Below are positions 1 to 12,900 of a stretch of 64,000 nt of DNA, piece after piece. The stretch is from Punica granatum. Taxonomy: Eukaryota; Streptophyta; Magnoliopsida; Myrtales; Lythraceae. The translations under genes and the position numbers were made by a program. How positions within the stretch are numbered: position 1 is the stretch's first letter; each line of letters opens with the position of its first letter. The stretch is from NCBI RefSeq assembly GCF_007655135.1, contig NC_045130.1:38374605-38438604 (forward strand). The letters run 5' to 3'. The notes beneath the pieces were generated by a model. That model was not told where the DNA came from. It made no database searches and saw nothing but the letters and a program-made list of their open reading frames with translations.

Positions 1-1010
1 TTGGCCTTTCCTTTCCGGCTTGATAATAATGTAAATACATACATATGTATGTTCTCCTGAGGAGTTGCTCGTGGATAGATCTGAGCCTGAAAGTCGAAAT
101 TAAGGCTTATGTTGTCTGCCGCGTTTGACACAGGGCCCCAGCAGGAGGCCCGCTCGATGGGCTATCAGCTCGGTGATAGAGCACGTCCCTGATAATTGAG
201 TCGGGTCGTTGTTCTTGTAAGGTAAATTATTGGGCACCTTGGCCGCTTCCTGAATTTCCTTGGACCCATTTGGATATATATAGTACGGACACTAGGAAAA
301 CCTTCAACGTCCAATAATTCTCCCACCCACATCATCAATCAATCAATCAATATGGGCAGCTAAGCCACTGCCACGCCAGTGGTATATATATGTACTTAAG
401 CCCACTAATGTGTTCTTAATCAATCAATCAATATGTTCTCAAAGCGATGCTCTTAAATAATAATGCCTCATCGAACATAATACCTCGCAGGATTGAAGGG
501 TTTAGGTTACAACTTAAAATTCGAACTATGACGGATGACACGTGATTCATGTTGTGTATGACGAAAAACGTAATTCATGTTGTGTATGACGAAAAACGTA
601 ATGGCATATGATATTAGTATGTAGAAGGAAATGAGCTTTTCTACTTCGTTCTTCTTCGAGTTGGACTACGATTCTATGCTTACACTAAAAATGGGTGTCC
701 TTGATAACTTATGAATATTAATATGTTCGATACTTTGCATTAGTATAATACACGCGTGATTGTTGTCCGGCACATCAGACAGGGTGGACCGTACCGACTT
801 TGAATTCTAGAAGGGGCTGATCATGTCAGTCGGAAAATCAATGAAAACATGAAGATAAAGAGGCTCAAGAAGATGTCCAAGATGAATTCGAAGTCGATAG
901 CGACCTCCAATCAAGATGTTGAGGTTGTGATTAAGAAGCATGACTTCCTCCTACGATCATTGAAAGTTACATCATCGAGGGAATTTTACAAGCCATTAAT
1001 TGTAGAATTT
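1..1010. other. Intergenic, no gene seen
   Basis: No conserved coding frame is visible. There are short CAAT-type microsatellites near 340 and 420 and a perfect 28-bp tandem duplication (545-572 and 573-600). A 63-codon frame at 849-1040 is rich in Lys and Ser, matches nothing I recognise, and its last codons run into the LINE described next, so I do not call it a gene. Confidence 0.6.
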
Positions 1011-1024
1011 GGGTTAGTAATATC

Positions 1025-2551
1025 TTTTTTTTTTTGGTAAAATAAGAAGTTTCATTAAAGCTTAATTGTCCGTGCACATAGTGCTTACAGATCGAGGGGA
1101 CGAAAGCCCCATAGGGTCCTCGGAAAGAAGTTTCTTAATAGAAGGAGGTGCATGAAATAAAATAACAAGGCGATCCAGAAGTTCCTCTCCAAGATGGGCA
1201 AGGTGGTCAGCGCATTTGTTTGCTTCTCGGTAGGCATGCTTTGGTGAGATGATCTCAAACTGTTGGCACAGTGTCCTGCAATCGCCGATCAAGTTTGTTA
1301 GCGCCATATTAGTAGAGTTTCCCCACACCCAGGATAGGACTAGTTTGGCATCTAGCTCAACAATTAACTTGTTGACTCCACAGTCTTTAGCCATGATTAA
1401 CCCTTGCCTAAGGGCTTTAAGCTCAGCGATAGCACTGGTGGTACGCCCAAGATTCATCCTAAAGCCTCTGACCCATCTGCCCATGGGATCTCGAAGAAGT
1501 CCCCCAGCACCGGCTAAGCCCGGATTGCCCTTGGCACAACCATCAGTGTTAAGTTTGAAGAAACCATCCGGGGGGACTCCCAGTGGACTTGAACAATCGA
1601 GCTGGGTTTGGAAGGAGGTCTCTGTTGAGTAGCACGGAACTCTGTAGCAATTTGGATGATATAATCTACCAGGTTGCTATGGAGGGGTTTCGAAGAAAAG
1701 GCTAAGGAGTTCTTATTCTTCCAGAGATGCTAAATAGCGAAAGGGAAGATAAAGCCCCAAGGAATACGGAGGTGTGAGGCTTGAGATGAAGCAGTGTTGT
1801 ATCTAATCCAAAGTTCGATCGGGGCAGTGAAGGTGCCCAACTTTGATGTTGGGATTTCCAGATGTTGCCAAAAGGATTTAGCAATAGGACAACTCCGAAG
1901 GATGTGGTCTACAGTTTCCTGCTCTAAAGGGCATCCGGGACAGCAGGGTGAGATGAGCAAGTCGCGCTTAGCGAGGAGGGAGGCAGTGGGGATCCTATTC
2001 TTTTGGCATAACCAAATGAAGTATTGAATGCGGGGAAGAGTTGGGCACTTCCATATCCAATCCCAGTTATCATCGGGGGGTCCTGAGGGTCACAACAGGA
2101 GGAGATATGCAGATTTAGTGTTATACTTGGCATCGCGAGAGAGGCCCCAGATGATAGAGTCCGACGTGTCATGTCTTAATCCAGTGGGGAGGCCTTGGAT
2201 GGAATAGGTGATGGATGCTGGAAGGTTGAAGGAGAGATGGGAAAAATCCCAAGTTCTGTTAGGCAGCAAAATAGAGCTAACAAGTCTGTTGTGTTCTCCG
2301 GCAAGAAGGGGGCCATGGACGATGCTTCTAAGCGGTTCCCTGCCCACCCAGCGGTTATACCAAAAAAGGGCAGAAGCTTCATTACCAATTGCCCATTTAG
2401 CTCCTTTCTCCCATACCTCCATTCCTGCCCGAATGGCTTTCCAGTTGCTAGAGCCACTGATGAGGTGGGCGAGGCATCCCAAATATGAATCTTCGTAACA
2501 AAGCTCTATTAGGAAGCCTAGTCTCTAGAGCAGCTTCTTCAAGAGAACCCT
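1025..2551 (-). mobile_element. 5'-truncated L1-type LINE with target site duplication
   Basis: The minus strand encodes broken pieces of the 3' half of a plant L1 ORF2. At 2482-2090 is the region after the reverse transcriptase domain (WxxGNxxxxxFWYNRWVG-like, then a WxFSxL segment and a WGLSRDAKYNTKSAY segment). At 1960-1730 is the zf-RVT zinc-binding region (CPGCPLEQETVDHILRSCP). At 1484-1062 is an RNase H-like domain (AELKALRQGL, VELDAKLVLSWV, REANKCADHLAHLG). The pieces lie in different frames, so the element is dead. It is flanked by an 11-bp perfect repeat, GGGTTAGTAAT, at 1011-1021 and 2552-2562; the match extends to 13 of 14 bases. A T-run at 1025-1035 is the poly(A) tail of the minus-strand element. 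Only about 1.5 kb is present, as expected for abortive target-primed reverse transcription. Confidence 0.9.
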
Positions 2552-2565
2552 GGGTTAGTAATGTC

Positions 2566-3480
2566 GATATTGAGCAATAGGCGGCATTCAAAAGTTATTA
2601 TAGGGCATTCCTATTTGTGGTTTTAATCAACCAATCATAGAAATCTATAGATATAGACTGTTTCAAAATATCCAACTACCAACTAATTCTTCCATTTTCT
2701 TTTTTCTTTTATCCCCTCCCTTCACTTCCTCATTATTGATCCCTCCATCCATTCAAATACCATGGGCTCATATGACGTTTGGAATAAGGTCGAGGTTGGA
2801 TCTCGATGCTTGAATTCGATGTAAATCATGTTGGCGTACGAAAGAAGATAGAAATAAATCTTGCCCTTAATCTTTGACAAGTTGGAGATCTTTGTATGTG
2901 ATACGTGCAATAATATAGATGATTATAAGAGAGTTTATTTGGTTTCAACAAGTTTTTTAACAGTAGTAGTGGTCATCATATACGGTAATATGAGGAGAAC
3001 GACGTTATTAAGCCACTTTGAATAAGAATTCTCGGACTAATGAAGGAGTATGATTACCTAATTGGACTACATGAAATCAATAATTTTTTCAATATTAGTT
3101 TCGATGATCTAATTCCGAGTGAACTCTCTATTACTTGAGATATTTATGCTTTTAGGCAAGTGCATTTGCATTATTGAACACTTTTAGAAGGAAAAAAAAA
3201 TCTTTTATGATAACTAATTATTGTATTGGTCTAGAAAAAGTCTAACACGATCAATTCAAAAAATAATAATAAATCCATACCATCCCCCTCAGTAAAGTTA
3301 CACTATATATTAAACTTTGATTCCATGTCTCCTTTATTACAAAAATATAAAGCTCAAATGTGCATTGAATAGTTCTCATTAGTTTTCACATAAAATTGAG
3401 CCAAAAATTTAAGCGGACGATGAAGAAATTCTTTACAATTGTTAAGATACAAAATACATTAATTCAGTTCTAGACATTAA
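2566..3480. other. AT-rich spacer, nothing recognised
   Basis: The stretch between the LINE and the first MITE holds only short frames without recognisable protein features and no repeat structure that I can define. Confidence 0.5.
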
Positions 3481-3661
3481 GGACCCGTTTGGTTTCATGA
3501 TGTGATTTTAGAATCATGATTTTGATTTTAACTCTACCCACTACACAACAAAAACACACGTTTCCCAAATCAAATTTATAATATCATATCATCTGTCTTT
3601 TTTCACAATCAAAATCAAAATTTAAATTAAACTTACTTTAATTCTGAAACCAAACTACCCC
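3481..3661. repeat. Tourist-like MITE, 181 bp, copy 1
   Basis: The element has terminal inverted repeats (GGACCCGTTTGGTTTCA at the left; GGGGTAGTTTGGTTTCAG when the right end is read on the other strand) and a TAA duplication on each side (3478-3480, 3662-3664). Three-base T/A duplications and GG...TTTGG ends are typical of PIF/Harbinger (Tourist) MITEs. The interior holds ACACAACAAAAACACACGTT and a CAATCAAAATCAAAAT stretch shared with the copies near 7.7, 26.5 and 45.4 kb. It encodes nothing. Confidence 0.85.
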
Positions 3662-3664
3662 TAA

Positions 3665-4768
3665 AAGAATCTTGCATGGGAAAGGAATCCTCACTTTAAT
3701 TCCTATCAATGAATTATTTTAATTTCCCCAACTTGCTCAAAAAAACTAATTAATAAACTTTCAATTACTGTGTCAGCATGCTATATCAACAGAAATCCCC
3801 CTACTTTATGGCCAACCAAATCGATTCAAAGTCGACGAATATTACTTTTTCCAATTAAAAAGGAAATACTCATTTAATACTTCTCGTTTCGCGAAACAAA
3901 AATGTGTGATAATCTTAGAGAATTATTCGGTAAGTATATTCACCTAATTTTTTTTCCTTTTTAAAGTAAATCTCGACAAATTATTTCAATGGAGAAGTTG
4001 AATAAGTAACAATTTGACGGAGCGAACGGATCTCTAACCGATCGTTTAATTCGGTTTTTCGCGCTAACAAGTGGTCTTAAAGTTTAACGAACTCGCTAGC
4101 GGACAAAAAACTGACCGAAGTGTATATATATATATATATATATATATATCTGTCAATTCGTTTCTCAGATGCAGACAAAAATCGATGGCACAACCGTGAT
4201 TTTCTGGATGCCTCGGGGCATTCCTATGGCAAATAAAAAACACGGGAAATGCATTTCCTTGAAAAAAAATTTCCGACTGTATTATCGTATTCGAAAGTCC
4301 GACGGATGTCGATTAATTTAGTTTGAATCGAGTGGATATTGTGAAATCCTCCCGATCAATGATTTTCTCGATTTACAAAGAACTCGAGCCCGAAAACAAT
4401 CCTTAATATTAGCGCATTTCCGTGGAAATTAGTTAATGGGTAATTAATTTTTTGGTAATATTTATTTAATAATTATTTCCCGGTGAAGAGCTGATCTCTT
4501 TGAAGTGACGTATAGTTCTCCAATGGCGGTGGATAGTTTCTCTCTCTAGTCTCTTTTTAGCCCTGACGAATCTCTGATGTCTCTAATCTCTCGCCGGAGT
4601 TAGTGCGTCTCGTTGATCCGAGATCGGTTTCCGGCGTGCAAAGCGGCGTCTGCGTGCGGCTTGTTCTCCTTCTTCTTCTTGTTCGATGGTCCGTGCGGTG
4701 GGGAGGTTCGACTGAGGGCGCATTCGTTTAGGTCGATCGGGGAGCTGAAGGTCGGGGAGGGAAGCAAG
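3665..4768 (+). promoter_or_regulatory. Upstream region and 5' leader of the PYL8-like gene
   Basis: This AT-rich stretch includes a (TA)n run at about 4122-4149. CT-rich leader-like sequence begins around 4530. The transcription start cannot be placed by eye. An ATG at 4613 lies in frame with the receptor, 52 codons upstream of the chosen start, and is probably within the leader. Confidence 0.5.
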
Positions 4769-7700
4769 ATGAATGGCAACGCGAACAGTGTGGTCGCCAG
4801 CAGTGGAAACGGATTCGGGAGCTCGGAGAGCGAGTTCCTGTGGAGGCATCACAGGCACGAGCCATCGGATAATCAGTGTAGCTCCGCACTCGTCAAGCAC
4901 ATCAAAGCTCCCGTTCATCTCGTAATCTCTCTCCCTTCCTCTCCCTCTAGCTGCTCGGCCTCCGTATTTGTGATTGTCCGTACATCGATTCCGTACTAGT
5001 GCCTGCCACGGATTTGCTTACATCTCTGTCTGCGGCCGTTTCGAGTAGTTTTAGGTCTTCCTGTTGATGGATTGGCGATCGATTAGGTTGGGAGTTGTCT
5101 CTAAGACGTTTCCGCAAGTGGTAACCCGTCCGCAAAATGACACTGTTTTTCTGCATATTCTCTTTCGCTTTAGGTTTTGCACAGTCACTTCTATGAGCGA
5201 GTTGTCGTTCCTTTGGAAGTATTGACAATTGTAAAGATTTGACAATGCATGATGTCTCACCTATTCTACACTGGCATGTCTTTGTTCTTGATCTGTGTGT
5301 CTCCACTTATCGGTTATTAGCAGTTTTTCGATTTGATAGTTGATCGTTCGGCTTGCTTTGTTTGCCTCGCTCGGGGATGAGATGAGAAGATTCTCGTCAA
5401 TATCTGTTAATTTCGGTCTGTAAGCTCTGCCGCTTTGGCTTTTAACGGTAGGTCCTTTCTCTTGGGTTGGGACTTTAATGAGGAGACTGTTAGGAACCAA
5501 AATGGAACTATCTAATGTGTTCTGTACTTTTTCTGACTGCTAAAATGGGCAAAATGTTCTGCTGAAATTGTTTGTGTGGAAGGTGGGCAGTGAGTAATCA
5601 GGTCTAGTTTGTAAGTTTGATTCCTGAGAAAACATAATGATAAAAGGGGGGCAGAGGATTTTGTGCTCCCCTCAATATATTGATGCAAAGATATATGATG
5701 CTGAAGACTTAAAAACGCGCGCACACGCACAAGACGCTCATGAGGTATCCTTATCAGGAAGAATTAGTCCTGATAGGATATCATCGGGAATATTCCTGAG
5801 AGATACTTCTTTGGATTTAATTCAGGTCTGGTCTCTGGTGAGAAGATTTGATCAACCGCAGAAGTACAAGCCATTCGTCAGCAGGTGTGTCGTGCGAGGA
5901 AACCTTGAAATCGGGAGTCTTAGAGAAGTTGACGTCAAGTCAGGGCTTCCAGCCACAACGAGCACTGAGAGGTTGGAACTTCTGGATGACAATGAGCATA
6001 TACTGAGCATCAGGATCGTTGGCGGGGATCACAGACTCAGGGTACGTTACATGTCTTTCTTTTATCAATGCTCTCTCTTATTTCCTCTTTCGATAACGTT
6101 CGCCCTTTATAGCAAATAATTGGGTCTTTCATTTCTCCTCGTTACTTCACCATTTCTTACCAGCCAAAAGAACGTCTATACCTCATGCTTGCATATCAAA
6201 TTATAAGTTCTTCCGCTGTTTCAGTTGTGCATTCTATATTTTTTTCGGGAAAAGTGGTGTTGCATTTCATTAACTCAAGCAAATATGTCTAGAGTATATC
6301 GATTACATCACTAATCCAAAGCTCAACAACTTAACAGCAAAAGCAGCATTCTATATTTTCAAGTATCCCTTTGTAAATCAAACAAACAGTTCTACTTTGG
6401 GCTCCAGCTTATTTTTTATACTTTACGTGATAATGTGATTTGCATGAATATGTTGCAAATTAATGAAGTAAATACTGGTTTTTGGAAGATGCAGTAATTC
6501 TTGAACATCCAAGCTGCTAGGTGCCAATCTTGACAATGGATTGCTATGTGATATCTCTACCGATAGTAAACTTCAGAAAACTATAATTTTATCGTATTGC
6601 AAATTCAAAGGTAGATATGTGTATGCCTACATACTTATAGGATTTATAATTTTACTCTTGACTTGTCAAGCAGTATACTCTTAAATTTGGTTATCTTGAA
6701 ATTTTTCCTCTTACCAGGTATTTATGTTTCATAGTTTCATGGGAAACATAATTAATATTATAGTTACAATAGTGGAATCAGGAGTTTCTACATGGAGAAT
6801 AGTGATGAGATTCTTATCCACAAAGTGATGCATGAAAGAGTTTTTCTCCATAAAGTGACGAGTGATGGAGATTTTCTAGCACCACATCTCTTTTGACAGT
6901 TGATTGCACTTGAATTAATGAACTTTTCAGATTTTTTAAGATAAAAGGGTCCTTTCATTCAAGATTAGTTGGGGTTGAACAGTACATGGTGCCCATTTCT
7001 TGGTCGGCTTTTTTGCTTAATTACGTAGCTAGACAGATATAAAGTACCATCATATGGTTGCTTTCTTTGGGTGCTGAATTTGCCATAATATTTTAAAGTC
7101 TTAAGCTACCTGCCCACAAGCTCCATAATGAAAAAAAAAAAACCTTGGTTTACTTTTGGCTTGATTAAGCACATCATATGTCTTGTGGAAGTACTTAAAT
7201 GTCTTCTGTGTGACAGAATCATTGATTACTTGGCATTTCCATTCCCTAGTGAGTACACCGTTGAAATTTGGTCGGTGACAAAAACGTTTTCATATATTAT
7301 TTGGATAAACTGAGCTAATAATAAGGTATTTTATTTCAATTGTAACTTCATCAGTTCCAGTACTCAGCACTTCAGGCAAGACATCTAGGAATAATGGGCG
7401 AATTGTTGATTTTGCATGATATTGATTTTAAAACATTGCAGTAGGAGAATTCCTGGATTCTGTTATTCAAACTCATGTCGATATTGTACTGCAATTCGTG
7501 TTTTCTTTTAATCACATCTGGTTGAATTTTGATGGGTGTAATACTGGGAACGATGTACGCATTCCTGACTTTGAAGGAGCAGCTCTGACTGCTCATTTTT
7601 GGGTCACCTTTTGGTTGTATGTATGTGGGAACTCCTAAATGACAGACAATTATGACGCGTTTGATTTCAGAGTTAAAAATAACTTTGATTTTAATTTTGA

Positions 7701-8213
7701 TTTTGATTGTGGAAAAAGACAAATGAGATGGGATTATAAATTTGACTTGGGAAACGCGTGTTTTTGTTGTGTAGTGTGTTGAGTTAAAGTTAAAGTTAAA
7801 ATTTTTGACTTGAAAAATGTGTGTTTTTGTTGTGTAGTGCGTTGAGTTAAAGTTAAAATTTTTTTTATTGTGAATCCAAACAAGCTTTAGATTCGGAGGT
7901 CCATATTGGGTTTAGATATTGCTGTATAAAAAGCTTCTGATCTTCCCCTTGAAAATTTCATTTTATTTTATTCTATTTTTCTCGTTCCTTCCAGAATTAC
8001 TCTTCCATCATTTCCCTCCATCCCGAGATCATCGAGGGAAGACCTGCGACCCTAGTCATTGAATCGTTTGTAGTGGATGTGCCTGAAGGGAACACCAAGG
8101 ATGAGACCTGCTACTTCGTTGAAGCTCTGATCAGGTGCAACCTCAAGTCTCTGGCGGATGTCTCAGAGAGGCTAGCCGTGCAGGACCGCACAGAGCCAAT
8201 CGATAGGATCTAG
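4769..8213 (+). CDS. PYL8: Abscisic acid receptor, PYL8-like (RCAR family)
   Basis: Exons are 4769-4921, 5826-6041 and 7995-8213, all joined in phase 0 at GT-AG introns, giving 195 residues (Arabidopsis PYL8 has 188). The product is a START/Bet v 1-fold cytosolic and nuclear receptor. On binding ABA it inhibits clade A PP2C phosphatases and so releases SnRK2 kinases. The gate loop SGLPA lies in residues 101-105 and the latch HRL near 120-122. The ABA-contacting lysine is kept (YKPF, exon 2). The [17 protein letters not shown] segment, [13 protein letters not shown] and the tail RLAVQD are closer to PYL8 than to PYL9, within the monomeric subfamily PYL7-10. The three-exon layout matches that subfamily. 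Intron 2 (6042-7994) carries a LINE tail and a MITE. I chose the ATG at 4769 because the codons above it are leader-like and lack conservation. The family assignment is secure; the exact paralogue is likely. Confidence 0.95.
6244..6345 (-). mobile_element. Very short LINE 3' tail in PYL8 intron 2
   Basis: A T-run followed by about 100 bp (the end of a minus-strand retroposon with its poly(A) tail on the left) is flanked by a 14-bp direct repeat, GCATTCTATATTTT, at 6229-6242 and 6346-6359. The phrase 'tgcatttcattaa' just inside the tail resembles the 3' end of the LINE at 1 kb ('agtttcattaa'). I infer a strongly 5'-truncated LINE insertion; no coding sequence is left. Confidence 0.75.
7654..7888. 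repeat. Tourist-like MITE in PYL8 intron 2, with internal duplication
   Basis: This copy carries the same landmarks as the 181-bp family: a GCGTTTGATTTCAGAGTTAAA left end, GATTGTGGAAAAAGACAAATGAGAT, GTGTTTTTGTTGTGTAGTG and a TGAATCCAAACAAGC right end. It is longer because a block of about 65 bp around GTGTTTTTGTTGTGTAGTG occurs twice in tandem. The target duplication is unclear. It sits about 100 bp upstream of the splice acceptor of exon 3. Confidence 0.8.
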
Positions 8214-9926
8214 GAAAGACAAAAACAAGGTGGGGAACGAGAAGATGTGGATTTTCTTTTTAAGGGGGTGTTGCCATGGATGAAGCTTCCGAGGCTGGAG
8301 ACAGACTGGCACCAGCCGCTCGTTCCATCTTTCTCTGCTTATAGATCTAATTAGTACCACGACATTATTCTTACAGTTTTCGACCTGTTAACTTGCCTTT
8401 TGTGTTAAAAAAAAAACAAAAAAAGAACAAAGAACATTATGTGCTACAGAGCTAGGCTCCTATAATGGTCTTATATTGCTGAGGAGGTCGATGATATCTC
8501 GATTGATGGACGATAAAAGATAGGCTCCTTGATCCCCATACCTCGAGATTTTTGTATGTTGTATGTTTGATGGTACTGTATGGAGTGCTTGATTTTATTG
8601 TGTACATTTAGTCTCTAGCATCTGAGAGTATGTGGATAAAATCATCATCATATAATAAATTGTACGAGAGGGGGTTCCTTGTTTTTCTTTCTTCTGCCTT
8701 ATTTCTGTTGGAATGTATTAGTAATTTCAATTTGATAGCTGATACCCTAATCAGGGCCTTGTCCTTTTCCATCTTTTTTTTTTTTTCCTTTCTAAACACA
8801 GTTCTTAGAGTGTGACTTCGATGTTCCATGTTGTCCGCTGTATAAAATCCTCGACTATGACATGACGAATCGGCTAAAGATTTCTACCTTTGGCCTTTTG
8901 CTTGGGGACTGATCATAAGCCGTCTCTTGATCTTTTGATGTTTGTGCAGCTTAAGGCGGATGATAGACAAGCAATTTGACTCATTGACTTAGGCACAGGG
9001 CCATGGATGGTCTTTCCTTACCCAACACGGGCCCATTGCGGCTGGCCAGCCCAAGGTTTTGGGCCCAAGAGATGGACCTGGACTTGCGCACGTGGGAATG
9101 GTCCCAACGGATTTCATCCTTAGGGTGGGCCGAGTGGGGGCCCAACTAGTCCCATAAGCTAACCAAATTGGACCGTGAGTCCAAAACATGGGCCTCATGT
9201 CGCCCTAATCTTTGGTCCTGGCGTTAGGCGCAATAGATCTTCTTGTGTACCAAATATATTTCAAAATGGAAAATTAATGAGCTTCCTGTCGCACGCGAGC
9301 AATGCAATGTTGGTTACTTAAAATCTGTCAGTCATCTGCACACGCTACTCATATTGAAAGGTTTCAACAGGTTAGCTCAGATCAGGCACGACAGACTAAT
9401 CTTCAGAACTTCCAGCAGTACCAAAATCACGCCAGGAAGTTTCCTGACCATTCGTTTATTATACGGCAGTGGCATCAACATCGTACTAACTCTAAACAGC
9501 AGTTTCGAAACAAAAAATTAACTAGAAGCGGGTATAGTTCAAAATTTTTTGCCAGGATCGGCTGCATATTGAATGTCCCGATCCCCTGATGGTACAGAAA
9601 TTAACTACTTGCTCTAGGATGATATTTTTATGAGAGAGGAGCTGCTTCAGAAGAATATTGCAGAAGGAGATATGGTACATCTTTTGAACAGGGAGACATT
9701 GAGGGGGGGAAAAAGAATTGCAAGATGTGTTAAGTATAAACAATTACCTGTATGCTTCTAAATTACACGCTGTGCAATGCTGCCCTCTCTTGCTTGGTGC
9801 CCTTGGCAATGACTTTAACGCGAATTTTTACGGCATTCTGATTTTCCTCGTGTGTTATTTCCTTTCTGTTTATTGGACAGCCGTCAACTCCCCCAATAAC
9901 TCAGCAGAAGAAAGAGGAATAACTAT
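8214..9926. other. Convergent spacer: 3' UTRs of PYL8 and FTSH11
   Basis: The end of the receptor gene and the end of the FTSH11 gene face each other here. The outer parts must hold their 3' UTRs, although no unique poly(A) signal can be chosen by eye. The stretch 8985-9220 is unusually GC-rich and full of GGGCC/GGCCC words but has no conserved reading frame. Short frames at 9243-9589 look like UTR noise. Confidence 0.55.
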
Positions 9927-12900
9927 TCATGCCAACACGAGGTCGCCCGCTTCTTCTTCTTGTTCCTGTTGTTCTGACATGCTGCCTTCCCGATAGGGGT
10001 GGAGTATGCGCTTTATTTCTTCTGCGCTTAAGGTCTCATACTCCAAAAGAGCATTTGCAAGTGCATGTAAAGCCTTCTCATGCTGAAAATATGTGCATCA
10101 ACACTCTTAAGAGGTGCCAAGTTTTCCGATAAAGAGATTTCTGATGCAAGTGATCACTAATAAAAAATGATTTGATTGCATAGGATTTTGCAGTAGATAC
10201 ATAGAGAAGAACGGACCTTCCTCAACAGAGCCTTCACGCGGTCATATGCGTCCCTTAGTAGCTTCACCACCTGCAATAGATTTTTGAAATTAGTATCACA
10301 GCCAATGTCCATATGTATTCTAGAAAGCTCATTGTCCATCAGAAAGTCATACTTCGGCATCGATACGAGATTGCATCTCTGCACTAGGTCGCTCTTTAAT
10401 ATGAATTGGACCAATCGCATTGCTCATCCCACAGTTTGAAACCTAGCAGGAAAGACATTCACAGAGCCAGCAATCAATTAGAAAAAAAAAAAAATGCAGG
10501 ACAGGTTCTAAATCACACACATTCACATTAACTTCAAAAAGCAAGTTAAAGAAATCAGACAAGTACCATATACTGTGCTAGCTCGGTAGCTGTCTGGAGA
10601 TCACTACTTGCTCCAGTCGTGACATGGTCTAGCCCAAATATAAGCTCCTCGGCAACTCTTCCTCCCATGCAAACATCGAGTCGGGCTAATAATTGTTTCT
10701 TGCTAACTGATGTCTCATCACTTGAAGGGAGCTGAGTGACCATTCCAAGAGCTGATCCACGGGGCATAATTGTGGCTTTGTGAATTGGATGTGCCCCATC
10801 AGTATTGAATGCAACTATCGCATGGCCACTCTCATGATATGCAGTGAGCTGAAAATGATGGATGATATATACAGTCAGTGTGCGAAGGTCTACTCAAACT
10901 ATAAATGGAAACCCAACAATATCAAGGTTGCTGGTCAATACCTTTTTCGATTCTTCTGATATGAACATCGTTTTCCTCTCGGTGCCCATAATTATCCTAT
11001 CCTTAGCAAATTCTAACTGCGTAGATGCTAGTTTATCTGCTCCGTCGACTGCAGCTTTGATGGCAGCAATATTCACCAAATTCGCAAGATCTGATGGAAG
11101 GCACGGAAGAACTTGCCATCATTAAGAAATTCATGAAGAGAACACAAAAATAGAAGAGATACTTTTCCGATGAATAATGGAAGAAAGGCCACCTGCCCCA
11201 TTAAAACCAGGTGTACCACGAGCTATTGCTTTAACATCCACATCATCAGCCAATGGCTTATCTTGTAGATAGAGCTCTAGTATCTCCTGACGACCCTTTA
11301 CATCTGGATTTGGAACTACAATCTAAAATTGAAAGTTAAATCAGTTTTTTTTTTCATCATGAACTCAAAACTATCCAAGATGCTTGATGTAATGAGTTCT
11401 AGTAATCACAACTGGACGAACCATTCAATGCTGAAAAATTTTGAAGTACAGAAACAAATTATAAAGAGAGCGCTCAAAACCAACATAGAAAATAGCATGA
11501 TGAATTGGTATAAAAATAACTTGATGTTTGCTCTCTACTTTCCAGTGACTACTTTAGAAGAGGGAGGAGACGATGTTAGTATTGAAAGGCAAAGAAATCT
11601 AAGATGAAAAATCCTCAGAAAATGGCATCAAATAAGAAAATCAAGGAATACATAAACTAGTCATTATGGAAATTCTTAGGTAGATTAAAGAACTCTTACA
11701 TGGCGGTCAAATCTACCAGGCCTTGTCAATGCAGGATCCAAAATATCAGGAAAATTCGTTGCACCCATCAGTATAATTCCCTGAAATCCAAGACACAGTA
11801 AGATAAGCTGAAACAGGACGCAACTACAATTAACTGAATAAAGGTATACCTCATTTTGTTCAAAACCATCCATTTCGACAAGCAATTGATGCAATGTTTT
11901 CTTCGTATGACCTTCCCATTGTTTTCTAGTAGAACCAACTGCATCTATTTCATCGATGAAAATGATACAAGGAGCCTGCGAAACATTGAAGTGAAATCAA
12001 TGAGATGATCCTAAAGGTATTTCCATCAAATCTGGTTACTTGTTGAGAGAGTCATCACTTAGTCAACTAAAAGGAAGTCATGGTTCAGAAGGCATCTATC
12101 CAATGAATTTGTGATTTTCCAATTGGTGCGATCACTCTTCCACTTCCAATATTTTGGATATAGTTAGCAAAGAATACACCATATTATGCATAAAAAATGG
12201 TCAAGAAAATTGCCTCAAGAGGCAATAACCTTTTTTTTCGCTGCTTGGAACAAGGATCTGACACGACGAGCTCCAACCCCGACAAACCTGTGTAATTAAA
12301 CATGGGTTGATCTAGTGAGTTGTTGAAACGGGAATAAAAAAACTCGACTAAGTACTTCAGATCATAGAAAAAGACAGGAGTCAGTTGCTCAGTTGCCACT
12401 GAAACATGTCTGATGGATGCAGCATGACATTCATGGTTCAACAACGACGGAAGACATTTTACAGCATTATATGCCAGAGAACCTCTGAACTCATCTAAAA
12501 AAGTATATTATATACAGTAGGTTTTACATATCAGATAACAGATTGCCAATGCCATATACTCTGAGGCACACAAACAAGAGTAATAGATAATACTTTGGGA
12601 GTTTTAAACATATCTATCAAGTAAACACAGCTTACATTTCCTCAAATTCAGATCCTGCTCTGTAGAAGAAAGGAACACCAGCTTCTCCAGCAATGGCCTT
12701 CAAGATTGGATTAATAGTAGTATCAGACTAATTGTGTTTTAAGGGCAAAGAAAAATGACCACAGATCATATTCTGAACTTGGAATATAAGTAGTAAATTC
12801 CAGGGTAAGAGTTACAAATTATTATAATCTTGCAGATTAAGCAAGACAAACATATATAACAAGACTGAACGGACATTTTATTAATCTTTTATATATGTGT

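Noticed and set aside
9243..9589. Two overlapping plus-strand frames of 92 and 95 codons
   Set aside because: Located in the 3' region of FTSH11, overlapping in different frames, low complexity and no family likeness.
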